Below, piece by piece: positions 27,701-38,143 of a stretch of 64,000 nt of DNA; within the stretch, counting starts at the first letter, position 1; each line of letters begins with the position of its first letter. The stretch covers positions 8,578,695 through 8,642,694 of the forward strand of contig NC_065533.1 in the NCBI RefSeq assembly GCF_020184175.1, in the 5' to 3' direction. The notes below the pieces were generated by a model. The model saw only the letters and a program-made list of their open reading frames with translations, was not told the origin of the DNA and searched no databases. This stretch comes from Aphis gossypii (Eukaryota; Arthropoda; Insecta; Hemiptera; Aphididae). The position numbers were made by a program, and so were the translations under genes.

Positions 27701-30700
27701 GGCGGCGTTCGTCTTGCTGGCCGCTCTGCTGGCCGTTGTGCTGTCGTCGGCCGCGCTCTTGACCGTCGCGTCAATGGTGCCGATGGCCGACGCGGCCGCC
27801 CGCGAACTCCGCGGTCCCCAGGCCGCCGATTACATCCACCTGTGGCACCAGCAACAGCAGCACAAGCGGCTGTACGACGCCGGCGACGCGTCGAGACTGA
27901 AGAGACAGCTGTTCAACAAGAACGCGAACAGTGAGCCCGGAGTCGTAGCTTTGACGTTCTCGCTGATCGGCGGTGTGAGTATATATGATGACTTATAGAT
28001 TATTATTACCTATATTATATAAAACGTATAAAACGTGATTAGGTATGCTAGATCGTTGGAATTGTATTTCGCGAGAGCAAAAAAAAAAACCAAAACGCCC
28101 CCCCCCCAGGTGACAACGTATTTTAAGGCTAGATGCCTCCACCGATACCCGACGTGATATTGTGTGGACGGTAGTCGTTATACATTATAATATATCAGCA
28201 CGAATATCGTGTGCGATCTTTAAAACCGACGATAGAAACGTTTTATTACGTATAGGTATAAATTATGAACTTATAACGTAGAGCAGGCGCAATGGTTATT
28301 CGAATTTTAGAATCATTGCAAACAACGGATAAACCAATTTTATCCGTTTCGTTTGAATAGGTATTCGGTTTCGTGATTTTTGGGATTCAATCACGTGTCA
28401 AAAATATTTATAGGTAAACAAAATTATCGATAAAGCGGAACCAATATTTTTAATATAATATACTATACATTTAGTAAAAACAAGTTTTTAAATATCTTAT
28501 ACATTAATTTTACGTAATATGTATAGATATTTTATGAAAATTCGCCAGTTACACCCACACGTTCTTAAAATATTATGTGATTTACTCCATCCCAAACCCA
28601 TTCAACTGTCCAATATGTCAATTTATTTTATACGACGTTATCCATCATTAAATATATATATATTATGATGTAAACAATATCTGCATCATTATTCTTAAAA
28701 GAAAAACTATTAAAATTGTGGATAATTTTCACTTATCAAACATGATTTAGGGGTGAGGCTAAAGGGCTTCAAATTTCCACCGTTAAGAAATTTTATATTA
28801 CGAGTATAATATTATATATTTATTTATGTAGTATATAATATAGTTCATACTTCTCAATGTTCATCGATTTAAAACATACATCAAATTGTTAACACTGTTA
28901 TAAAATCTATAATCTAGCGTGTACTTAAATTATAGCTATATAATATTTTTTTTTTTTTGTAAAAAACATCCTTGTTTCACACTTGCTTTAACACTTGACG
29001 TTAATCTATAGAAACATCATTGACTTAAATTATTGTGTTTATTACGATAATTACGATAATATTTTTTTTATTGTTTATATTATATAAAAAGTTCAGCTTT
29101 AAAGAAGACTGACTCATTATTAGTTATTAATGTATATATATATAGCTAATAAAACACTGATTTTACTGTTTTTAATAGCGGTTATACTTTATATAAATAT
29201 TCGTAAATTAATAATCCAATAGTGTGTATGTTAATAGTCGTCGTAGACATAATATTATTATTATATTTCTTCCGTATACGGTTTCCAAGACCTTTATTTT
29301 AATCTTTTGCACTCTCTCTCTGTTTTGCAGACTATTTCGGACGCTCGTCAAGCGTTCCGGAACGTGTCGAGCATCGTGCGGGACACGATCGGCGAGGCGT
29401 CCAGAGATCCCACGGCCAGCAGCACGGCGGCCGGGGATCAGATGATGATGGCCGCGGCCAACACGGCGGACAACGAGATCGGCGGCGGCGGCGGATCGGC
29501 GTCCACCACTCCGGACCCTAGGATAGCCGGCCAAACGCTGGGCAAGCTGTTAGGCCGCAACTATCGCGGTCTGCGCCGGCTGTTCAACTCCGAGCTCCGG
29601 TCCGCGGTCAAGGTCGGTATTATCCTGCTTTACACTTTGCAGTTTTCGTATGTTTGAGTTTTTCCGCACGGCAACGCGTTTTCCACGCGACGTCTATGTG
29701 TGTATGTGTGTGTGTGTGTGTGTGTCATGGCCGAAAATATCGTTATTGTTGAAGTGTCGCAACGATCGAATTGTTTAAAATGTCGAAAACAAATGCGTCT
29801 TGCAGGCTATTATCGCATTACAATGGGTCCGTAGAACAGCGTAATATACTAAGACTAAACCGTAGTAAATGCATTTTGAAAATAATTTTTTCGTATCTAT
29901 TTGCCGGAATGAAAAATGTGGAAAATAACGCTGACGAGACACTGCGAGTACATCTACGCCTGTTTCGATAATCTAACATGCAAAATATTATTTTTTCCGG
30001 TGCGTTTTAAGGCTATTGAAAGCGAACCGTTTTTAAGGGGTCGTATTTAGGCAATATTAGATATTATCCTTCCTGTGTATGTGTAACTGTGTGTGTGTGT
30101 GTTGTGTGTGTGTGTGGTGACTGATCATTATAATAGTGAGCGTGAGTTCCCCGAACGACGCTTTATTTAATTAAAAATTATAGACTACTGCTCTTGTTCT
30201 TGGAAATCAGTAACGTATGTACGCGCAGTCACGTGTCACTAAATATTGCGATAGAAAAAGTTTTTAAATGAAAATCCCAAAAAGCTCATTCACCCAGTAA
30301 ACTAAAAGTCCGATTTTAATTTTAAAAACATATATGAGTTCCTTATTCTGTTTTCTAAGTTTTGTAGGAAATGGATTTTTGATTTTTTTGTATTGTTTAA
30401 TTACTGTAGCAACAAATGAATTATATTTATATATAATCGAAGTTATTAAATATTTTATATTATAAATAGGCCCGGATTTCAAAGCATAATAACTAATCAG
30501 CAACTAAAAAAGCACACGATTGTTTTAAAAAAACTAAAAAAGAAGCATACTTATTTTACAAAAAAAAAACTCTCGCGTTCAGACTTTACAACGAGGTGCG
30601 TTCATAATAACAAAATAAAATAATACACAGTAAAACGAAGTAAATAAGTAACCTTTAAATTTTTTGTTGGTTTTTTTTTTATTATTATTAAGCAAAGTTG

Positions 30701-31463
30701 TTTTCGATAATTATTAAGCTTCGACGAGGATTCGAGTTATAAGTTTAATAATAAAAAAAAATATTATGAAATTTAAAAACTGTCATAAAAATTAAATAAG
30801 CTATTAAAAAGCTCTGATAATTTTCTTAATTTTCAGTTTTATAATATCATCTATTCACTCAAATATTATAAATATTAAAGCTAAAAATACACTACAGATA
30901 TAATTTATTGTTTTTATTGTTGTGTATCATGGTGTAATCAATTTTTTGTAATAAATGATCGATAATTTTTAGTAAACGAATGAAAGAAAAAATGATACGT
31001 TATATAGCATGAAACAAATTTTGTGCTCATTTAACATATCATACGATCAACTAAAATAAATATGCAAATGTATACAAATCAGCGCCTTAGTTATGACTTT
31101 ACCCTTCTCAGTTTTTCTCGTGCAAAACAGTTTTTGCTATGTTTTAATAACTTCGTAAGACGGAGACAACTACTCACGCGGGTATAGCGTCCTCCTAACA
31201 ATTACTAGTCCGTTTGCAGCGTGTAACACCGACTGCAGCATGATTTAATGTCATTAATTATTTACCTATTATATTTATGTTTATTTATGTTGTTATATTT
31301 TGTTAATTATTTTTTTGTTTTTCTTCCAACGCAGAATTCGCCGGGCAACATCCGCGATTTCGCCGTCGAGTTGATGGGCTCCATCGGGCAGAGCCTCAGA
31401 CCGTCCAATCTGTTTTCTCGTGGGCAGATAAACGATACCACGACCACAGCCGGTCGGCGATAG
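21697..31463 (+). CDS. Gene 1: processed membrane-anchored/secreted precursor, four exons
   Basis: The joined model is 21697-21746, 27473-27974, 29331-29612 and 31335-31463, giving 963 nt and 320 residues. Exons 2-4 are well supported: phase-0 joins, GTGAGT and GTCGGT donors, and pyrimidine-rich acceptors ending in TTTGCAG and ACGCAG. Exon 1 is a prediction, chosen because its ATG has A at -3 and G at +4 and its CAG/GTAC donor has the phase needed by exon 2. Seen in the protein: Thr/Pro/Cys-rich N-terminus (1-83), Ala/Leu/Val hydrophobic segment (about 84-117), His/Gln stalk, furin-like RLKR at 158-161 followed by QL, amphipathic helical text, a GGGGG linker in exon 3 and a polar tail. I infer a type II or signal-anchored precursor releasing residues 162-320. 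The family is not recognised. Gene 2 shares the plan. Exons are far more GC-rich than the introns. Confidence 0.7.
21747..27472 (+). other. Intron 1 of gene 1 (proposed), with GC-rich islands
   Basis: This 5.7-kb interval mixes AT-rich DNA with GC-rich islands at roughly 23.38-24.23 kb and 25.95-27.25 kb, each carrying CpG-rich text and overlapping open frames without clear starts. They could be intronic enhancers, alternative promoters or unannotated 5' exons. A CAGTGGCG transposon-like end lies at 24421 without a visible partner. None of the 60-116 codon frames here shows a recognised motif. Confidence 0.4.
27473..27974 (+). CDS. Gene 1 exon 2 (hydrophobic segment and RLKR site)
   Basis: The acceptor follows TTTCTTTTACACAG and the donor is GGCGGT/GTGAGT, phase 0 at the 3' end. 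The frame is open well upstream of the acceptor but has no ATG before 27774, so translation must begin in an upstream exon unless the Met at 27774, which lies after the hydrophobic segment, is used. Competing frames of this GC-rich exon (Arg/Pro-rich on both strands) are shadows. Confidence 0.75.
27975..29330 (+). other. Gene 1 intron 2
   Basis: GT donor GTGAGT at 27975 and a strong acceptor with CT-rich tract ending TTTTGCAG at 29330. The interior is AT-rich apart from a C run near 28.1 kb, with no coding signal. Confidence 0.75.
29331..29612 (+). CDS. Gene 1 exon 3
   Basis: Exactly 94 codons, phase 0 at both ends (AAG/GTCGGT donor). It opens TISDARQAFRNVSSIVRDTI, an amphipathic helix-like stretch, then an Ala/Met-rich segment, a GGGGG linker and a basic second helix-like stretch (LGKLLGRNYRGLRRLFN). 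The exon is strongly GC-rich against AT-rich introns. Confidence 0.75.
29613..31334 (+). other. Gene 1 intron 3, with GT microsatellites
   Basis: AT-rich intron. GT-rich microsatellites lie at about 29697-29726 and 30079-30118. The 31.1-31.23 kb portion is somewhat GC-richer and may be repeat-derived. The acceptor is TTCTTCCAACGCAG. Confidence 0.7.
31335..31463 (+). CDS. Gene 1 exon 4 (C-terminus and stop)
   Basis: Forty-two codons followed by TAG at 31461-31463. The text NIRDFAVELMGSIGQSLRPS looks like another amphipathic segment, followed by a polar Thr-rich tail ending AGRR. The frame joins exon 3 in phase 0. Confidence 0.75.
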   Translation, partial: NSPGNIRDFAVELMGSIGQSLRPSNLFSRGQINDTTTTAGRR

Positions 31464-32560
31464 GAAAGCGTCGACGGAAAACAGGAAAAGTCTATGTCCG
31501 AGTCGAAGCCAGTCAGAGCCGTCGGCGACAACGATAGCAATGCAATCTCGTCGGCCCACGACACGTCGCAACGTCATAACCATTATATTAATTATAAATC
31601 ATAATATTACGCGGCCATGTATTATTCCGTCTATCGGTCGTAAACCATATTATTATAAATCGTGTGACCGATTGAATATTAATGTGTGGATCGATATTTG
31701 TCATAAGTTATATAGTCATCGTTATATAGTAAATAATACGGTAGTTTGTAGTTTTTGAACCATGTATTATACTATTAGAGTACAACTAGAACGTAGGTAC
31801 CATTTTTTTTTTCTTTTTCTGTAAACGCACTGGTCATAGGAGTCGGAGTGATTACATTATATGCATATAATATGTGTATTGCTCTGATCCGCCATAATAA
31901 TCTTAGGGCGTATGCTATATGCGTACGCGTAATCCATAGTACATGTGTGTATATATTTAGTATTATTTTTACCATTATTATTATTATTATTATTGTATTG
32001 TATTATTTCACGTAAGACTCAACAGACTCAACGTGTTATGCGTATAACGTGTAAACAATTTTATTAGCATTTTAGTAAACAATTTCACAATGTAGCCATG
32101 TTGCACGTGATAAAATTGGTGTACGACGCGCTTTGATTGATTATTTATTTGAAATATATTATATTTGTATACGATTTTATTATATATGAGTACACATCAC
32201 ACGCCATATCGTTCACAACTGCAGAATGCTGGATGTATTTTTAATTGGTTTTATTAAACAATGGTGATATAGTAATTTTATCATCGGATTCAGGCACCAC
32301 AACTAACCTAATCCTATTAAATTTTAGAAAAACGCATCTCGCTTCGATTATAATTCATGAGTTGTTGATTAGAAAATGTATAACATTCAAATACATAAAT
32401 GTTACCCATCGCCCTAACGAATGCACACCAAAAAATAATACTCATTAACTTCTGTAAATTTCTGTTTAAAATCGAAACGGAGTCGTTTGCTCCGAATAAG
32501 AATATAATGTTTTGTCGAAGAGATCGATCAACCTTAGAAAAATAAACAATGTAATGTACA
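31464..32560 (+). terminator. Gene 1 3' untranslated region and poly(A) candidates
   Basis: Following the stop, ATTAAA occurs at 32253-32258 and AATAAA at 32541-32546, the latter followed by GT/T-rich text. Either could be the polyadenylation signal. No coding frame with a motif occurs in this stretch. Confidence 0.3.
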
Positions 32561-35500
32561 TTGTCATATTCTTGATGACATACATATGAACGAAATTCGA
32601 GTAAAAATCTAAAAAAAAGTGTTTATTTTATGCAACATAACCATGTTTGTTCCAGATACATTAGGAACTCTGTGGTATAGGAGATCTTAGGACTGCACAA
32701 GGTCTTGATGTAGAAACTGAACTTGATTTCAAAGGGGATTTGTATAGGCAATATTAAAGCAATTATGTGAAAAATTAAATTGTTCAATCTTGAATATATT
32801 TGAATATTTATAACTAAAAGCAAGTATCTATAGTCTCACGATTGTTGTTGCATAATATTATTACGAGATCATATTATGGAACAATAACGTTTTACGTGGG
32901 AAAAAAACGGAGAAGGCTACAGCAGTTAAAGTTAACTAAAGAGAAGTATTTTAGTATACCTATATGATGTTGCTCACGGAAGCTAGAAATCGGTATGTAG
33001 TCAGCCTCTGCCTAGAACTGTGTGATATATTCATTTACTTGGTGTCGTGGCTGGATAAGACAGATAATTATATAATGTGTTTGGTTATAAAATGTAAATA
33101 TTACATGTTAATAATTTTGATACATGTGATTTGTAAAAACTAAAAACTAATAAAAATATGAAAACTTTTTCACCCGGATGTATTACGCGTTAATTTAACC
33201 AGATTTAGTTTTATTGATACTTTTCCATGTTCCTGGAATCTGTATTTTGTGATCGAAGCCTCTTTAAATATGTTTTATCCTAAAAGTAACAAATACAAAT
33301 AGGTACATAAGCACATCGCATTTTCATATTGATTTTTTTTATTATATCATCGTTATTTTTTATGCCCTGATTGAGATAAGTATTGAGTTTGTATTAAAGA
33401 AAGTTTTTATAAACAGTTAAATATTATTTTTACTAATTCAATTAAATATTTTCTAAATAATGAAGGGTTTTGGTCATTATTATATTTTAACATACTTATG
33501 ACCAAATTATTTGTCTCGTGTTATTTTTTGTCTGGTAAAAAAAAATTCTCGGCCTGAAATATTGACCCGGTCCATCCTTGTATGGTATGGTATAAATTTA
33601 TATTTTTAAAATAAATAATAATGTAAATACAATGTTTTTGGAAATCAACCTCACGTATAATAGTTACTAAAAGTAAAATAAATTATTTCAATAACTGTAT
33701 CAAAAATGAAAAAATATACGTAAACCATGATACAAATGCTCTGAATCGTTTTTCGTTTTCAAATTTAACACATCCGCTATAATGATCCACTTGAAACCTA
33801 ATGTACAAAAAAAAGGTATCCAATCGCCTAAATTTTTTTTTAATTCGAAATTAAATCGAAGAATTTAATAAGTTGTAATTAAAAAATATTACCTACATGT
33901 AGCAATCTAAAACATATTACTATTAAAAATGTATTGCCTCATATACATATACAATACATATATATATATATACTGTATTTATACGTAATACCTAAACCAT
34001 AAAATCATATAAAGATTGATAAAAAAATAAAATTCTGTTTTGATGTTTAATAAAAAATTAAAACGCGATTCGTTTAAAAATATTTAATTATATTAAAATA
34101 TATAAAAACAAATTGAATGTTTGCGATTAAACTATATAGCGTAAGATCATTTAGAACAATATCATACATTATAATATACGCTGTAGGTGATTTAAAAGCT
34201 TCTTTCAACGCATTTAAGATGTACGTAAATGGTAAGTATCGTATAATACTGCCGTTTGGAAAATAAATTTCAAAAAATTACAATAAAGATATACTTCTGT
34301 ACCGTCATAATAGTTTTTTTTACATAAATTACCAACTTTTCCATATTTTCAACCCTCTAAAGACCTCAAACCTGTAATTGAAATATTATGATGACGCGTA
34401 CACTCGAATAAATTATAATATGAGTTATAACTTTTGCCGTCAGACCGTCAAAGCTGTAACTCAGCTATTACATAGACATTAGACACCTATATTTTATGTT
34501 GCTAAAATATTATATAATATATTGTATGAAAGCGAAAACAGATTATCGACAGGTCGCAACATGGGGAGGAGTGCAACGGTGCGTCGCGTCGTCGCCATGC
34601 CGAAACGTCAGCTTCACGAGAGGGCGGTAACGACGACGACGACGACCCCGCCCGTGTAACTAGAGCGAAATTATTGCGCATCATCGTAGACCCGTAGCAA
34701 GTACACGGGGTAACACATGTTGTGTTCTTTTGAAACGTCGTTTAAATTATATTACATTATCGACTATATGATAATGTTCGCAATCGCGTAACACGTCGGA
34801 GACGAGCCTTACTACTTACTTATACTTACAATAACGCACAGACCGTGTCGCAGCACGTCAAATAATAGTACGAGGTAAGAGTGAACCGAATGATTATAAC
34901 GCGAATTGTCGTAATATTATTTTGGAGGGAAGCGGCGCCCAGTGGAGGGTTTGCTGCACGAGACGTATATTTTTTACAACGACTTCCCTTCCCGCCCTAC
35001 TGTTTTTGTTTCATCTTTAACGGTGTTTTTTATGTATACATGTACCTCATATTGTTTTCGTTTTGTTTACGTCTGCATATAGGAATGCCACGAAAGCAAC
35101 AGCTGACGATCGACTAACACGAGGACGTCAACGACCGATTAAAAAGCTGTACCTACCTATACGATATAAGTACGTATATATACTCAATATATATGAAAAA
35201 AAAGTTTAAATAAATAATCTGCAAATAGTAATTAAGACACAATAGTGGTAATATTCCAGTATCATCATTTGTCAATATATTATATTGATGATTACGAAAT
35301 TAAAAATACAATATACTTCGCTCGAACCAAAACCATTCGGAACATATTTTTAACATAATCGTTTATCACAAACACGATAAAAAATAAAACCTATTTTGTG
35401 ATGTAGACGACATTTTTATTACAACGATAATATTATAAAAGTTTTCAAATAACTAGGTACATTGCAAACTTAAGATGGATTTCGCTCAAAATTATCGAGT

Positions 35501-36813
35501 TAAACTTTCAAACTATAGATAAAATAGAAACGTCAAATCACAGATAAGGTTTATTTCTATTTACGATAAAAAGTTTGGTCATTCAAAATGAATGCAATAT
35601 GACGCGCACTTGTATACTAAAATACATAAATATATAATACACGTTTTACCTGCACGCGTCGTCGTCTAAAGAAATAATAAAAATATTCATAGTGCAATTG
35701 TATTATTTTTAAGATATCTAACCTATCCATTATGAATATTTATATTGTTTCAAAACAAATCACTGTTTAAGTAATAAGTGTTACCTCAATATTAATTAGT
35801 TTTAGTGTACACACACACATATATATATTATATATGGTAAATACTAAATGTTACAACTTGAAACATTGTTGTGGTTTTAGTAATTTTATTCTCATGTTTT
35901 CGGAATAATTTACAGAGGTGTATAGTGACAGTATATTTGTTTCCCTAACGTAACCAAGAACAGCTTGGATTGCGCAAAATATCTATATTTTTGAGTGGAC
36001 AATATTGGTACGCATCTCACTTTCTTCGCTATATAAACATCAATAGTGGCTGCACCTATTTTTTATGTGGGTATTATAGTTAGTGGAACAACTATAAACT
36101 AATGTGCGAATAATAAATATATTTGCAACGCAACAGACACATTATGTAATTTCAATCATTATACAATAATGTAGCAGCTGATGGCAAAATAAATACTCAA
36201 TTGTTGAAGTTTTAAAATAAAACTTCATCTTATAGGTTAAATATTGTTTTTACCTGTTTTTACTTTTAGATTTATGAACTATAAATACCAATCCAAAAGA
36301 TAAAATAATATTTATTAAAAACGAAGTATTTAAAACGGTCATATAAAAACTATTTATTTTTGAACGCCAAGATAATATAATCAATAATTAATGGTATAAT
36401 AATTGTAACAATGACAAAATCAGAATATATGTATACATGTATATATTATACATAATATAGATGTATAATAAATTTACCTGTTTTCAACATTGATTGTGAT
36501 TCACGATATTTAAGCCTATAGCACCTAAATACTATATTAAATTAATAAAAATAACTTTTTGCATTTGAGACAATAATTTTTTTAATTTAGCCATTGATAG
36601 TGATTATAATTTAAAATATTTTTTAAAACGTAAAATAAAAACTCTAAAAGTTTGTATTTGTATTAGATACTTCTAATAATTCGCTAATTTATTGAAATAT
36701 AATAATAGTTTATTAGTCTAATTAGGTAATTGCTATTAAACGTTCAATTAATAATTACGTATATTGTAATATTTTATTGTACTAACATTACGTTTTATTT
36801 TTGTTTTATACAG
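32561..36813. other. Intergenic DNA between gene 1 and the orphan ORF
   Basis: Mostly AT-rich with no supported gene. A GC-richer patch spans about 34.53-35.12 kb, including a GAC repeat near 34.63 kb and short frames without motifs. It might be a promoter or leader exon for the gene at 36.97 kb, but no splice pair was proved. A TA microsatellite lies near 33.96 kb. Confidence 0.45.
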
Positions 36814-36967
36814 AATTGCATAACCGTGTTTTGGATTACACATACTGGATCACTAGACACGGAAGCTCTCCGACAATTAAAGTCCAAGCAAAACAACCTG
36901 AAAATTTCGTTACATAGGTAGTGGATATTATTGTGTGATTTAAACAAAAACAAAAAAAAATTCGAAA
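36814..36967 (+). other. Probable spliced 5' leader exon part of orphan gene
   Basis: TTTTATTTTTGTTTTATACAG ends at 36813 and is a convincing splice acceptor. The exon sequence that follows is less AT-biased than its surroundings. It holds a short open frame ending at TAG 36919-36921 (tail EALRQLKSKQNNLKISLHR) that is out of frame with the 36968 ORF. I read it as 5' leader; a coding role for the short frame is possible but unproved. Confidence 0.4.
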
Positions 36968-37801
36968 ATGTCCATTCCCGCCATTACTATTTACGCTTCG
37001 TTTATTTTGTCAAAACACGAACTGGAACTCCGCGGACCGTTATCTCAACAGATCATCAGATTTACGAGAACCTTGCCAGACGATGTAGACCCGCACGTAA
37101 GGGTGAATAACGTGACCATGGAAAGGCTTGTCTATGCGATAAGAAAACGTTTGCGCAGAAACTACAAAGAGTACAAGATTTTGAGTCACCAGATCGGAGT
37201 CAAGGGCTGTACTCTGCTGTACGCTGTTCCCACCGTGAGGATCGACGACAATAACCAGTACAACTTTGTGTCCAGTCACAGGGGAGCGAGGACTGTCTTG
37301 ATGAGGGCGTTGAAGGATTTGTGCTGCACGTACGCCATACTCACGCCGGACATCAGATTGAAAATCGACCACGAAGATCCGAAGGCCAACTGGACGTTGA
37401 CTGCAGGCGTGACCGAAGATTTAGATTACCATTATCTGAAAGCGTTTCCGGGCAAGTGTCGGTTAACCAATGGTGCGGTGGTGGATCCGAACATCGCGGT
37501 GCTGTGGGTCAAAAACGTACAGCTGGCCGACATATTGTACGTGGCCCAACGCAAGACTGATCTAACTCCGAAGATGGTTCGTTGGAACGTCCCTCCGCGG
37601 ATTCTGACGATCACGCGGCATTTCGAGAAATTTAGATTCTGCTGGACGCCCAAGACGCCTAAGGAAATCTTAAATGACTTCGAGACCGAATTAATCAACC
37701 TAACCAACCGGTCGGAAAACTCTTCTTTTTCTTTCTCCCAAATAATGGGCTGGGCCTATACATGCTTCAAGTATATCATGATATTATTAATTGCATTATA
37801 A
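36968..37801 (+). CDS. Orphan intronless gene, 277 residues, C-terminal hydrophobic tail
   Basis: The ATG has AAA at -3 to -1 and is the first in-frame Met. The ORF runs uninterrupted to TAA at 37799-37801 and is far less AT-rich than the flanks, which supports real coding constraint. Seen: a mildly hydrophobic N-terminus (IPAITIYASFIL), a basic stretch (IRKRLRRNYKEYK, residues about 58-70), several Cys and Trp residues, two NxS/T sites near the C-terminus and a hydrophobic end (WAYTCFKYIMILLIAL), as in tail-anchored proteins. There is no clear cleavable signal peptide. I recognise no family. It could be an aphid-lineage orphan, a retrocopy or a gene captured from another source. Both neighbours are on the same strand. 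AATAAA occurs at 38138. Confidence 0.7.
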   Translation: MSIPAITIYASFILSKHELELRGPLSQQIIRFTRTLPDDVDPHVRVNNVTMERLVYAIRKRLRRNYKEYKILSHQIGVKGCTLLYAVPTVRIDDNNQYNFVSSHRGARTVLMRALKDLCCTYAILTPDIRLKIDHEDPKANWTLTAGVTEDLDYHYLKAFPGKCRLTNGAVVDPNIAVLWVKNVQLADILYVAQRKTDLTPKMVRWNVPPRILTITRHFEKFRFCWTPKTPKEILNDFETELINLTNRSENSSFSFSQIMGWAYTCFKYIMILLIAL

Positions 37802-38137
37802 TTCCTCTCGGTATACCCAATCACGATAAATTGCTTATTTGTGTTGTGTGTGTGTGTTTGTCAATTGTCATATACGTACTACAAACGTCATCAAAATATT
37901 ATTATAACCATTCAAAACAAAACAAACGCTAATATACCTCTGAATAAGTGAAATTAACTTATATTATATCAGAATAACCTATTAATCAATAATCACCTAT
38001 AGTCAATTTTTTACCATAAAAACAAACATAAATACAGTCCGAATATTGGGACAAAAAAAAAACTAAATCCATTAAAAGTGAATTTATAGTTGTGTATAAG
38101 AACTATAAGACTCACTTTTATTTGGTTTTAGGTTTTA

Positions 38138-38143
38138 AATAAA
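38138..38143 (+). terminator. Candidate poly(A) signal of orphan gene
   Basis: AATAAA lies about 340 nt past the stop codon in a T-then-A-rich context. It is the first good match downstream. AT-rich DNA makes chance matches common. Confidence 0.4.

Noticed and set aside
34597..34659. A 20-codon frame beginning MPKRQL in a GC-rich patch, echoing the KR-QL motif of genes 1 and 2
   Set aside because: It is too short, has a simple GAC repeat, no hydrophobic segment and no splice context. The four-residue match is likely chance.
37040..37707. Open frames on the minus strand and in another plus frame over the orphan gene
   Set aside because: They are shorter, lack supporting context and overlap the 277-residue ORF, which has the better start and composition.
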